Positions 1 to 8,795 are shown, numbered from the stretch's first letter. The stretch is 13,553 nt of DNA from Spirogloea muscicola (GCA_009602725.1 WELB01000454.1:9437-22989), one strand, 5' to 3'. Numbers and translations are program-made. The notes: generated from the sequence alone by a model not told the origin.

Positions 1-63
1 CCGGCCCCCGCCTGCCGTCGCCCTGCCCCCGGCCCGCGCGTGCCCCGCCCCGCCGGCGGCGGC

Positions 64-2569
64 ATGGCGGAGGGGCCGGAGACGGACAAGAACATCGAGA
101 TATGGAAGATCAAGAAGCTGATCAAGGCGCTGGAGAGCGCGCGCGGCAACGGCACGTCCATGATCTCGCTCATCATGCCGCCGCGCGACCAGGTCTCGCG
201 CGTCACCAAGATGCTCGGCGACGAGTTCGGCACCGCCTCCAACATCAAGAACCGCGTCAACCGGCAGTCCGTGCTCGGCGCCATCACCTCCGCTCAGCAG
301 CGCCTCAAGCTCTACAACCGGGTGAGCCAGGCGGCCCCCTCGCCGACGCCTCGCTGCCGTCCCGCGCCCACGCGACGGCTTGGGCCGCTCCGCCCCGCCC
401 CTCAACCCCCCTCCGCCGCTGCCCCGCTCGCTCGCTCGCTCGCTCCAGGTACCGCCCAACGGCCTGGTCCTGTACACGGGGACCATTGTGACCGACGACG
501 GCAAGGAGAAGAAGGTCACCATCGACTTTGAGCCCTTCAAGCCCATCAACGCCTCCCTCTACCTCTGTGACAACAAGTTCCACACTGAGGCCCTGAATGA
601 GCTGCTAGAATCAGGTGCGCACAACCCGACCCACAGTTCTCGGCCTCGACGCTCACCCCTCGCTGCTGCTCGGAGACCCACCAGTACACCAAGGCATCGC
701 TCTCTGACGAGACACGCAGAGCTCCAGCCCTGACGGGGGGTGTGTCGACCGACCTAATGCTGGTACCCAGATGACAAGTTTGGCTTCATTGTCATGGACG
801 GCAACGGCACACTCTTTGGGACCCTCAGTGGCAACACCAGGGAGATCCTGCACAAGTTCTCTGTGGAGCTGCCCAAGAAACACGGCCGAGGAGGACAGTC
901 TGCCCTCCGCTTTGCTCGACTCCGTATGGAGAAGCGACACAACTACGTCAGAAAAACGGCCGAGCTGGCTGTCCAGTTCTTCATCAACCCAACCACGAGG
1001 TGAGGGGTATGCAGCCCTTCCGCGCCAGTGGCAACAACCTTTGGTCATATCACCCAACAACTTGCACCGCGTGCATGCTGCAAGTGAGTCTTGGCGTTAA
1101 GTCGGCCCAACAGTCAAAGCAGGGCCGCACCTGCGCCAACACCTGTGGAACCTCGCTTCAGTGTGCTGATGTTCACTGTTTGTATGTGCAGTCAAATTAA
1201 TGTCTCCGGATTGATACTTGCTGGATCCGCCGACTTCAAGACTGAACTTAGCCAATCTGACATGTTTGATCAAAGATTGGCGGTACGGGCTCCATCCTCT
1301 GAGCTTCAGATGGTTTCTGTCGACACGATTAAATACAGTGCGAGCTGTCTGGATTTGTGAATGCTACTGCTCAGTATTTCTCTGTTCTGATCCTTGGGCT
1401 CGCCTTTGCAGACCAAGGTTTTAAACGTTGTCGATGTGTCATACGGGGGAGAAAATGGCTTCAATCAGGCTATTGAGCTTTCAGCCGAGATACTCGCTAA
1501 CGTCAAGTTCATACAGGTGCTCCTCGCCGTGCCCAGTCAACCTGGGCCCAGGTCATCTGCTGAGAACCTATCTGGTCTTGATTTATGCCTTCACTGCTTG
1601 ACCTTCCAAAAGTGAAGAACGGTGCTGCCATGCTCCATGGTGCGCTGGAAGGGTCGTTCTTTGGAGGTGCATTCACCCCTGCTCTTGTCAATGGTAGGAG
1701 AAACGGCTGATTGGGAAGTACTTCGAGGAGATCAGTCAGGACACAGGAAAGTACGTGTTTGGCGTGGAGGACACCTTGAAAGGGCTGGAGATGGGTGCAG
1801 TGGAGACCCTCATTGTGTGGGAGAACCTTGAGACCAACCGCTACGTTCTGAAGGTACAGAGCCAATGCCCTGCATGATGCGTAAATTAGTGTACTCTGTG
1901 CGACTTAAGTTGGCTGCGCCCCACCATCCAAGCCCAAGAGCCCTCTCCTCTAAGTCAGCCCAAGCACGTCATTTCGTCTTGGCAAAGAAAAGTGTCCATT
2001 TGTGCTGCTGCAGAACGCAGTGACGGGCGAAGTTGTCATCAAGCACCTGACCAAGGAGCAAGAGGCAGATCAAAGTCACTTCAGAGATCCAGAGACTCAG
2101 GCGGAGTTGGAGGTGCAAGAGAAGCTGTCTCTTCTAGAGTGGTTTGCCAACGAGTACAAACGCTTTGGGTGTCAGCTGGAATTTGTGACCAACAAATCTC
2201 AAGAGGGCTCTCAATTTTGCAGAGGTGTGTCGCTACGCTTATGCATCAGGGATGATGTTGACATGTACGGTAGTCGCAACATGGAGGGGGTACATGGTAT
2301 GTCCTTGCGCAGCAGGGGCTGAACAGTCATCCACGTGGTGCCAGGTCAAGTCTTTTATCGGCGCCATGTACAGTAGCCATGGGTAGGACAAGGTCTCAGG
2401 TTGGTATTGCCGTGGATCGATCTGTTGACAGTGGCTCAAGCCCTTTCCCGTGTGTGGCAAATGGGCAGGTTTTGGCGGCATAGGAGGCATCCTCCGATAC
2501 CAGCTGGACATGCGCACCTTTGACGAGCTGTCTGACGATGACGGCGGTGTCTACGAGAACTCTGACTAG
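64..2569 (+). CDS. eRF1: Eukaryotic peptide chain release factor subunit 1 (eRF1), 8 exons
   Basis: Cytosolic class-1 release factor that reads all three stop codons in the ribosomal A site and triggers peptide release together with eRF3. Proposed exons: 64–321, 449–614, 771–999, 1192–1282, 1412–1516, 1698–1853, 2014–2224 and 2469–2569. All introns are GT–AG, the frames join without a break, and the product is 438 aa, the usual length for the family. The start at 64 gives the plant-like N-terminus with [16 protein letters not shown]. Visible motifs are GTS (residues 30–32), TASNIKN (57–63), YLCDNKF (124–130, the YxCxxxF motif) and GGQ (182–184, the catalytic release loop). The C-terminal domain ends in an acidic tail, ENSD, before a TAG stop. 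The oddity is Asn instead of Ser at the last position of NIKS. Exon 1 is far more GC-rich than exons 4–8. Identity is essentially certain; each splice site is an inference supported by frame and family alignment. Confidence 0.96.
425..445. repeat. CGCT tetranucleotide microsatellite in eRF1 intron 1
   Basis: Five CGCT units lie directly before the CCAG acceptor of the first eRF1 intron and serve as its pyrimidine-rich tract. Length variation here would move the distance between branch site and acceptor. Confidence 0.85.
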
Positions 2570-3481
2570 CATGTACAATAGCAGCCCCCTCGCAAGACCC
2601 TTGTACGCCACTCCTGATAGCCATTAATTTCCCTGACCTTTCTGTGCCGTGCGTCCCCCTCTGGACATGGCAGCAGCTGCCGTGGGCTGTGCCTCTGTTG
2701 CGCCGGCGATCACGGCAGAGATAGGAGAGCCAGGAAGAGAGGGCGGAGGAGGGGGGCTTAGACGGGCAGCCGAGGTGCGCGGGTGCTTGCGGAGCTTGGG
2801 GCGGCGAGATTGGTGCCGCCCACTTGGTTCGGCATGGGTGCCAAGTGGCGCCCGCCGGCCGAGCCCTAGGCCGGGCTCCGCTCCAGCAGCGCTGCTGCGC
2901 GCGCTCCTTCGCCCAGCTCCGCCATGGCGGCCGCCTGCCGCCTGGCCCCGCACGGGCCCCTCCCCGCCCCGGCGCCATGCGCCCCGACGCTGGACTCGCT
3001 CNGACCTCCGCGGCCCGCCGAGCACCTCTCGCGTGCCGGTCGTGGCCCCGCTGTAGCCCCGGGCCCACCTGCATCCTGCGGGCGTCAGCTCTGACTCCCT
3101 CCGATCGCGCAGCAGGCCGACCACCAGACGAGGGGCAGAGTGCCGCTGCGGGGGCTCCCGCCGACGAGCCCGATGCCACGCCAGCGCCCACTTGGCAAGG
3201 CGGCATGCAGTCAGCCGAGATTCGCGCACTCGAGCGCTGCCACTGGCCTCACTGTTGTGGCTCAAGCGTCGTCCCCGACCTCGAGAACGGGCGCAACAGC
3301 AAACACCGGAACCGCGCGGTCGCGAGGAGGCCTCGACGGTGGTCCTCCCGGCGGGTGATGGCCTGCTCACTGCGGCTGGCACCTGCATCAGTCACACTGC
3401 TGTTGGCACCCAGGGTCATCTCTCATCTCACAAGTCGGTGGCCTGCTTCCAGAGCGGATGTAGGTGGCAATGTGACCGAGC
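2570..3481. other. GC-rich spacer between eRF1 and the transporter gene; no gene assigned
   Basis: The first 70 bases are probably eRF1 3' UTR; no TGTAA polyadenylation signal of the green-algal kind is seen. From about 2640 to 3400 the sequence is very GC- and CpG-rich, with long open frames on both strands that look like composition effects: they are Arg/Pro/Ala/Gly-rich, resemble no family I know and overlap one another. It most likely holds the promoter and 5' leader of the transporter gene. A short 57-codon frame opens at 2923 in a good Kozak-like setting (gccgccATGG) and ends with TGA at 3094. It could be an upstream ORF or an unrecognised first exon. Position 3002 is an N. Confidence 0.5.
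3002..3002. other. Ambiguous base (N)
   Basis: Single unresolved base inside the GC-rich spacer. It makes one codon of any frame crossing it unreadable and marks the stretch as hard to sequence. Confidence 0.99.
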
Positions 3482-5937
3482 ATGCGCCAAGCATGCTCCG
3501 AGCTCTTGCACGTCAAGGTGCTGAGGGACGTGCATTGGCGCCTCCTCCTCCACAGCAGCGATGAGCCGCAGAGGACCTACACGGTGGACCAGGCAATCGA
3601 CCAGGTGGGATTTGGTCGCTTCCAGGGCCTTCTCCTGTGCTACGCCGGGCTGGCATGGATGGGGGAGGCCATGGAGATGATGCTCCTCTCCTTCGTGGGG
3701 CCTGCCGTGCACGACGTGTGGGGCCTGAGCAGCAAGCAGGAGAGCGCCATCTCCAGCGTGGTCTTCGCCGGCATGCTCGTGGGGGCCTACTCCTGGGGCA
3801 TTCTGTCAGATATCAAGGGTCGCAGGTGCAGGACTCAGGAGACATCCACCTCCAAACATCATGCCAAGCTTACATAATTGTCGAGCGCCACCAGTAGCTC
3901 AGCGTTGCAGGCTGACCCTCGACCTCTTTGCTCTTGCAGGTTCGGCTTTTTGTACACCGCTGTGCTCACCTTTGCTGCAGGCATTGCCAGCTCCTTTGCC
4001 CAAAGTTATGAGGCCCTGCTCGTCACGAGATGCCTTGTCGGGGTTGGGCTGGGAGGTGGTCCTGTGGTCTTCTCCCTCTTCATGGAATTTGTTCCCGGAG
4101 CTAAGCGCGGCTTCTGGCTCGTCGTCATCACTCTGTTCTGGACTCTGGGTTCCATTGCTGAGGCCTCCTTGGCCTGGGTGAGGTTGCAAGATTGAACCCA
4201 GATAGCAGGGTTGAGGTTGTCACTGTGTCTTTGCTGTGACAATGTTCATTGTGATCATAATAGCAAGGGACGTATTTAATTGGGCAAGCAGTGCCCAAGC
4301 ACGGCATGCCGGTCAACCGAGAAAGATCGTATGCAAGCGCCGAACACTTGGTGTACTTATAGGATGCCAAGCCTGCCGCGTGTCTTGTATGCAGGCGGTG
4401 ATGCCCACATTAGGCTGGCGCTGGCTTCTTGCACTATCTGCCACACCGCTTGCGCTCCTCCTGCTCTTCTACAACCTCATCCCCGAGTCTCCTCGCTATC
4501 TAGCCACCAAGGGCCGACTTGCAGATGCACGCCATGTTCTCAGTCAAGTGGCATCTGTGAATGGGTGCCACTTGCCGGCTGGCGAATTAGTGAACAGATC
4601 ACACGTACTGGAGGGGGTTGACCAGAGCGGCATGGGAGCGGCCAGTCAGAAGGATGTAATCGCTGGGGATCAAGAGATTCCAGGCAGCGAGCAGCTAGGA
4701 AGAGAGGTTACGGGTGCCAGCAGTCTTCACCGTCATGTTGGTCCAGTATCAAAGCTCGCTCAACAGGATGGGCCTCTGTCAGTTGTTGGGAGCTTGTTAC
4801 GGCCACCCCTTCTGACAACAACGGTGCTCCTCTGGTCTGTGTTCTTTTGCAATGCTTTCACATACTACGGGCTAGTCCTCCTGACCTCGCAAATCGCCGG
4901 TGGAGCGCCTGGCTGCGACGGGGATGCTCCGAATGCTGAGGCAGCTGAAGCTCTCAGCTCGACAGCGGTGGGGGCAGCTGCACAGATTAACAAGTACAAG
5001 GACGTCTTGATCACCAGCCTGGCAGGTTAAATCCAAACAGGACAATTGATCAGACCAATGTTGCTATGCACTCTTGGCAGTCCATCTCATTGATGTAACG
5101 CATGAGGATTAATGCAGGCTTCTGCTCATCCACCCAATCGGGAATGCCCAGAAGATGTTGGCGCATTGTGCTTGCAGTATTGTGATGTTCTTCGATTGAG
5201 TTCTTTACATAGCAGAGTGCTGACAAGTACTGTCACCATATTTCCGCTGCTGTGTTGGCAGAGTTACCGGGCTTGGGAGTGGCAGCCCTGGTGGTTGACC
5301 GCTTCGGCAGGAAGCTATCCATGAGCGGATTCTTTGCAAGCTGCGGAGTATTTCTACTCCCGCTCGTGCATCATCAGGACGAGGGGCTAACCACATTCCT
5401 TTTGTTCGGAGCGCGTGCGTCAATCATGGGCGCCTTCACCATCCTCTACATTTACGCCCCTGAGGTGAGCTTCCCACACCTTATGCAGACAGGGCAGCGG
5501 GGTATGCATGCGCTTGAAGTAGCAGATTCAGCGGTCCCTGTGCGGTCTGCACATCATGGCTGGTCTACCGGTTGTTAAGTTAGAGGGGAGCACTGTTGCA
5601 GAAAGATCGTCATGAGACCGCCGGATGTGTTGGCCAGCTTCTGCAGATCAAGCTCTTTATTACCTTATTGTACTTGTTTCTCTAATGTGCCTTTCAGGTG
5701 TATCCAACAAGCACTCGGTCAAGTGGATTAGGAATAGCCAATTCTTTTGCCCGCATAGGGGGACTTGTCTGCCCATTTGTAGCTGTTGAGCTTGTGCGAA
5801 GTTGCCAGCAAACACTGGCTGTCACCCTTTTCTCTGTCGTCCCCATCTCAGCTGCCGTTGCTGTTTCACTTTTCCCCGTGGAAACAGCAGGCAAAAGCTT
5901 GGAAGACACTGTTCAGTCCGGTGAAGGGCATTCTTGA
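3482..5937 (+). CDS. OCT7: NiaP/OCT7-like MFS transporter (SV2-related family), 5 exons
   Basis: Membrane transporter of the sugar/SV2-related branch of the major facilitator superfamily. Plant relatives are named organic cation/carnitine transporter 7, and NiaP members carry nicotinate; the substrate here is inferred from that. Proposed exons: 3482–3825, 3940–4177, 4395–5025, 5262–5464 and 5698–5937; all introns are GT–AG and the product is about 551 aa, with a TGA stop. The family opening YTVDQAIDQVGFGRFQ begins at residue 33. Further marks are GEAMEMMLLSFVGPAV in the first membrane helix, MFS motif A as GILSDIKGRR (about 106–115), RCLVGVGLGGGP in helix 4, PESPRYL after helix 6, a second motif A as VDRFGRKLSM, and YIYAPEVYPTSTRSSGLG near the end. 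It is some 50 residues longer than plant OCT7, through a 32-residue N-terminal lead and a longer central loop. The start at 3482 follows an in-frame TGA at 3473, but an upstream coding exon cannot be excluded. Confidence 0.9.
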
Positions 5938-6064
5938 CCTTGCCTTCCTATTTTTCCCATTGATCTGTTGAGATCTTTATTGTTGAGTGATCAGCTACCA
6001 TTCAGTACTGCAAATTCAGAGTGTAGAGTGACATGCAACCATACTGGACTTACTTGAGCCAGTG

Positions 6065-6086
6065 TGGAGGATCGCTGGAGGATCGC
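6065..6086. repeat. Tandem duplication of an 11-bp unit
   Basis: The unit TGGAGGATCGC occurs twice back to back with no mismatch. It may be a small slippage duplication; no function is evident. Confidence 0.8.
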
Positions 6087-6317
6087 CTTCCCACTTAGCC
6101 TGGCCTCCTGTCAGACCTTTCCAGTTCTTTTTGGGTCGGCCGTTCAACACCACCGCCCCCTTTTGAGAAGAGCTTTCTTTGCTACGCAGTCCAGATTCAG
6201 GCCAGCACCCTCAATAGTCATGATGACGTAGGTTCTCAATCGTGGTGACCTTTGGAGTGCCAGCCTTCTTCACTGAGACTCCAGGCCGAGTAAGGCCTGA
6301 AGAAAGCTGCAGATGCA

Positions 6318-6346
6318 TAGTTGCGGGGGTGAGCAACATCAAGCTC
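6318..6346 (-). pseudogene. Possible further LINE C-terminus remnant (copy G)
   Basis: On the minus strand this stretch reads close to the codons of the LINE terminal peptide (LMLLT followed by a CCCGC-like run) seen in the six copies to the right. The end is altered: the Arg-Gly-Tyr-stop is replaced by Pro-Ala-Thr. It is short, so chance similarity is possible. If real, the cluster reaches about 500 bases further left. Confidence 0.35.
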
Positions 6347-6812
6347 ACCACTACGAACATCCATAGGCAGCACGACCTCCACACCCTTGATAATGTTGTT
6401 CAACCTGGTGGTATACGACGCGCGCTCTTGCTGTGGTTGCAATGGAGGAGACCACAAGGCCGAGGTGCAAGGTGCTAGATTTTGGATGAGCACGCTGCAG
6501 GCACATGGAACTACAACGTGGCAAGAGTGAGGGGTTGCAGCCAGACTGCCCCTGCTGGCTGGAAGCAGATGATCATAGCCGCGCAGCCCCTCGGTTGGCA
6601 ACCACCTTTGCTCCGCACTAACCACCGCAGAGCCTGCTCCAGCTCCAGCTGGTGGCGGGAAGGGGCTTGAAGTTGCTGACAAAGTCCGGGCGACCTCTGC
6701 GTACTGGCTTGTAGCTGATAAGTGGGCCGGTCAGTAAAGTAGCAGGTGGCTTACATTTGTAGGTGTGAAAGAGGAAGTGGCTCCTCAAAAGAAGAAGAGA
6801 AGTGGCTCTTTC

Positions 6813-7010
6813 AGAGAGAAGGCGCGCGGGGCGCATGAATTGAAAGGGAGGCCAATTCAAGCCAATACATTGTTCAGGCAGAGTCGAGTGCAGACTAAAC
6901 AATGCTATATAATACGGAGACCTAATCTAAGGTACCTAAGATGACATTAGTACCCACGGGTGAGCACAAACAAATCTGACAAGCTAACTTGGGGAGCTGG
7001 AGCGCCGCCA
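6813..7010. repeat. 198-bp direct repeat, left copy
   Basis: It matches 7381–7577 (197 bp) with three differences: two substitutions and one missing base. It comprises the last codons of LINE copy A and the proximal 3' UTR. Beyond both edges the similarity stops or fades, so the two are separately inserted members of one subfamily (SDLFVLTRGY), much younger than their divergence from the other copies. Confidence 0.92.
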
Positions 7011-7056
7011 CGAAAGCCGGAGGCCTGACTTAGAGCGCGCCCTGCACGTTGATGAA
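6947..7056 (-). pseudogene. LINE copy A: truncated ORF2-type C-terminus
   Basis: Read on the minus strand, the frame gives HQRAGRALSQASGF, then a Pro/Gln-rich stretch and SDLFVLTRGY before TAA (6947–6949). The first part aligns with HTRAGRALAAASG of copy D, so about 35 terminal codons are preserved in one frame. Upstream of about 7056 the similarity is lost, which I take as the 5' truncation or decay limit. Confidence 0.65.
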
Positions 7057-7146
7057 GAGAAACAAGGGGGTTTCAGAGGGAACAAGGGCTGTGAACAGCC
7101 TGCCCAAAATGAAGTGACTAGGTCCGAAGGGGCCGAAAAGCGCTTT

Positions 7147-7164
7147 CCCTAAACCCTAAACCCT
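7147..7164 (-). repeat. Short interstitial telomeric tract (CCCTAAA)2.5
   Basis: Two and a half perfect CCCTAAA units on the + strand, meaning TTTAGGG on the minus strand. It lies in the interval after the stop codon of LINE copy B and before the body of copy A, in opposite orientation to the repeats at the right edge. It could be a former insertion target of the LINE or filler from break repair. Confidence 0.85.
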
Positions 7165-7284
7165 GTAGGACAACCACTTGATGTCCTTCAGAGAAATGCC
7201 ACCACAGAAAGAATGAACAAGGTCCAAAGGGCCGGAGAGCGCCAAAGCCACACAGTTATGCAAGAAACTACAGCGAATAAGAGC

Positions 7285-7323
7285 TTAGTAACCGCGAGTC
7301 AGCAGCCGCAAGTCTGAGTAACA
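7285..7323 (-). pseudogene. LINE copy B: last codons only
   Basis: The minus strand reads YSDLRLLTRGY followed by TAA at 7285–7287. Only about a dozen codons remain before the sequence joins what should be the 3' UTR of copy C. The 3' UTR below 7285 resembles that of copy F (shared GTTTCTT and GCGCT…CCGG/CCTGGCCC blocks), placing B and F in one subfamily. Confidence 0.55.
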
Positions 7324-7380
7324 TGCGCTGGATTTCAGAATATTAAAATAAGAGAGGGAGACTCTTTCCAATAGTAGAAG

Positions 7381-7577
7381 AGAGAGAAGGCGCGCGGGGC
7401 GCATGAATTGAAAGGGAGGCCAATTCAAGCCAATACATTGTTCAGGCAGAGTCGAGTGCAGACTAAACAATGCTACATAATACGGAACCTAATCTAAGGA
7501 ACCTAAGATGACATTAGTACCCACGGGTGAGCACAAACAAATCTGACAAGCTAACTTGGGGAGCTGGAGCGCCGCCA
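7381..7577. repeat. 197-bp direct repeat, right copy
   Basis: Partner of 6813–7010, same orientation. Its right edge at 7577 is sharp: the left copy continues into LINE coding sequence, while here the sequence switches to the 3' UTR of the next element. That marks the 5' truncation point of copy C. Confidence 0.92.
7514..7577 (-). pseudogene. LINE copy C: last codons only
   Basis: The minus strand reads GGAPAPQVSLSDLFVLTRGY and then TAA at 7514–7516, identical to copy A. The copy is cut at 7577, where it meets the hairpin-bearing 3' UTR of copy D. Confidence 0.65.
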
Positions 7578-7599
7578 GCCAGAAGGGCTCGCCTGTACA

Positions 7600-7760
7600 G
7601 CATTTGGCTCGCCCATAGAAAAAGAGGTGCTAGCAAAGCCAGCCCAGAAAAGAAAGGACAACATCCGCAGGCCATAGATGATAAGGGGGCTGGTATAAGA
7701 ATGCTCGCCCATAAAGAAAGAGGGGCTGGCAAAGCCAGCCCAAAAAGAATGGACAATGTC
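7600..7760 (-). repeat. Two tandem hairpin units in the 3' UTR of LINE copy D
   Basis: The unit begins GCTCGCCCATA on the + strand, then an A/G-rich run, a GGGCTGGC/GCCAGCCC hairpin and a GGACAATGTCC-like dyad. It occurs from about 7608 and again from about 7703. In the second unit the stem is perfect: 7723–7730 pairs with 7734–7741 around an AAA loop. In the first unit the stem is broken by substitutions. On the minus strand (the element's RNA sense) the order is small dyad, then large hairpin. A role as a recognition structure for the element's own reverse transcriptase is an inference. Confidence 0.75.
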
Positions 7761-7831
7761 CAAAGCCGAAGAATGAGAAGCCGAGGAAGGACTCCTCTAC
7801 TCTACCAATCACGACAACATACTAGGGAAGC

Positions 7832-8341
7832 TCAGTACCCGCGAGTGAGCAACATCAGGTCCGAGTAGCTCGAGGCAGGGAAGGAGGCACTCCGCCGAGA
7901 CCCGGAGGCCGCGGCCAGAGCGCGTCCTGCGCGCGTGTGGACAGCGTGGGCAAGGGATCGCTGGAACGATACCGCCAAGCGCATGCGGAAGACCTGGGCG
8001 AGCGACCCGGCGGCCGGGCAGCGCCCCGGGCGGACCCGACCGCCGATCAATAGCCTGACGAGCAAGCCGCTGGAGGAGATCCAGCCAGCGGCTGCCGAAG
8101 GCCCCGTGAACATCTATCGCCAGGGCCGCGAACTCATCACCGACCGGGTGATCGGCATATTTTTTCTCTTTTGCCCGGGCTGCCAGGCCGACCGCATGCC
8201 CTGCAAACGACGCCGACCTGGTGGGGTTGCCGGAGTCGTAGCTGTCCGTTGTCACCACATCAGTGATGATGCGGGGACCGCCGCTGGGCAGGATAGCGAC
8301 CAGGTGGTATAGGGGAAAGCGGGCGATGGCTGGATGCTTCT
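7832..8341 (-). pseudogene. LINE copy D: longest remnant of the ORF C-terminal region, frameshifted
   Basis: Longest copy, about 170 codons in two frames. Frame one (8341 to about 8031) contains DVVTTDSYDSGNPTRS, GHAVGLAARAKEKKYADHP, and ALAIDVHGAFGSRWLDLLQ. Frame two (about 8031 to 7832) continues with AAGSLAQVFRMRLAVSFQRS, AHAVHTRAGRALAAASG and SDLMLLTRGY, then TGA. The change of frame near 8031–8060 indicates an indel, so the copy is dead. This pattern (Ala-rich stretch, a basic AKEKKY run, a hydrophobic A-L-DVHGA-G block, then an R-LAV--QR-LAHA stretch) resembles the C-terminal part of retrotransposon ORF2 proteins from algae and related protists. That likeness is from memory and not tested. 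Catalytic domains are absent. The + strand frame at 7935–8312 is its shadow. Confidence 0.62.
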
Positions 8342-8632
8342 TTTCGGCACCTGTTGTGGCTCTTTGGTTTTGTCCATTATTTTTTGGCCGGCTTCTGCCA
8401 GCCCCTCTTCTCCATGGGCGAGCTCCTCCCGTGTGGTTGGCCAGCCCAAAGAGAGAATGAACGAAGTTCGAAAGGGCCAGAAATGAAGAAAGTGCTCGCC
8501 CATTGAGAATAGGGGCTGGGAAAACCAGCCCGAAAAAGAAAAGAGCTCGCCCATAGAAGAGAGGGGCTGGCAGAAGCCAGCCAAAAAAGAATGGACAAAA
8601 TCCAAAGAGCAACAACAGGTGCCGAAAAGAAG
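8337..8632. repeat. Imperfect inverted repeat with arms of about 89 bp
   Basis: Left arm 8337–8425 is the reverse complement of right arm 8543–8632 at roughly 90% identity by eye, with a spacer of about 117 bp. Each arm carries the GCTCGCCCAT, GGCTGGC/GCCAGCC hairpin and GTCCATT blocks of the LINE 3' UTR, so the left arm is an inverted copy of a 3' UTR segment. The spacer holds another hairpin unit (stem 8513–8519 with 8525–8531). The whole could fold into a large cruciform or RNA hairpin. Confidence 0.85.
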
Positions 8633-8686
8633 GGAAACACACAGCTAGGCATCTAGACAACTAGACATGACGAGACCACAGGAAGC

Positions 8687-8722
8687 TCAATACCCGCGGG
8701 TGAGCAACATCAGGTCAGAGAA
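8687..8722 (-). pseudogene. LINE copy E: last codons only
   Basis: The minus strand reads SDLMLLTRGY then TGA at 8687–8689. The first bases of its 3' UTR (TGAGCTTCC…) match those of copy D. It joins the 3' UTR of copy F on its right within about 40 bases, so it is an extreme 5' truncation. Confidence 0.58.
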
Positions 8723-8795
8723 AAAGATTGAACAGAGTACGTGAAGGGGGCCAGGGGAAGCGCTAAGAAACTAAAACAAAGCAGCTACGAATCAC

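Larger units (their letters stand above)
5938..6812. other. Spacer between transporter gene and LINE cluster; no gene assigned
   Basis: The left part (to about 6100) is AT-richer and is probably transporter 3' UTR, with no TGTAA signal visible. An open frame on the minus strand, 6236–6682, predicts 148 aa resembling no family I know, with an Ala/Pro/Ser-rich start. It may be a composite of transposon tail and unrelated DNA. The right part, about 6680–6812, should be the distal 3' UTR of the leftmost LINE copy but no clear end or poly(A) tract can be placed. Confidence 0.4.

Noticed and set aside
2567-2616. Reading eRF1 through its TAG stop to a downstream TGA, as if TAG coded for Gln
   Set aside because: The TAG lies exactly where the family ends, after the acidic ENSD tail, and no other in-frame TAG occurs in the three genes.
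2436-3564. Long overlapping open frames on both strands in the GC-rich spacer (up to about 256 aa)
   Set aside because: Stop codons are rare in such GC-rich DNA. The products are Arg/Pro/Ala/Gly-rich, match no family I know, overlap each other, and one crosses an N.
6236-6682. Minus-strand frame of 148 aa as a possible gene
   Set aside because: No recognised domain. Composition is mixed and the part near 6318–6346 looks like LINE tail, so I left it within the spacer description.
7935-8312. Plus-strand open frame of 125 aa
   Set aside because: It is the antisense of the LINE ORF remnant; the minus-strand frames carry the conserved blocks and synonymous changes.
7600-8632. Repeated palindromic units considered as a CRISPR array
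   Set aside because: Units are irregular in length and spacing, one is inverted, spacers are related to each other, and the setting is a eukaryotic LINE cluster.
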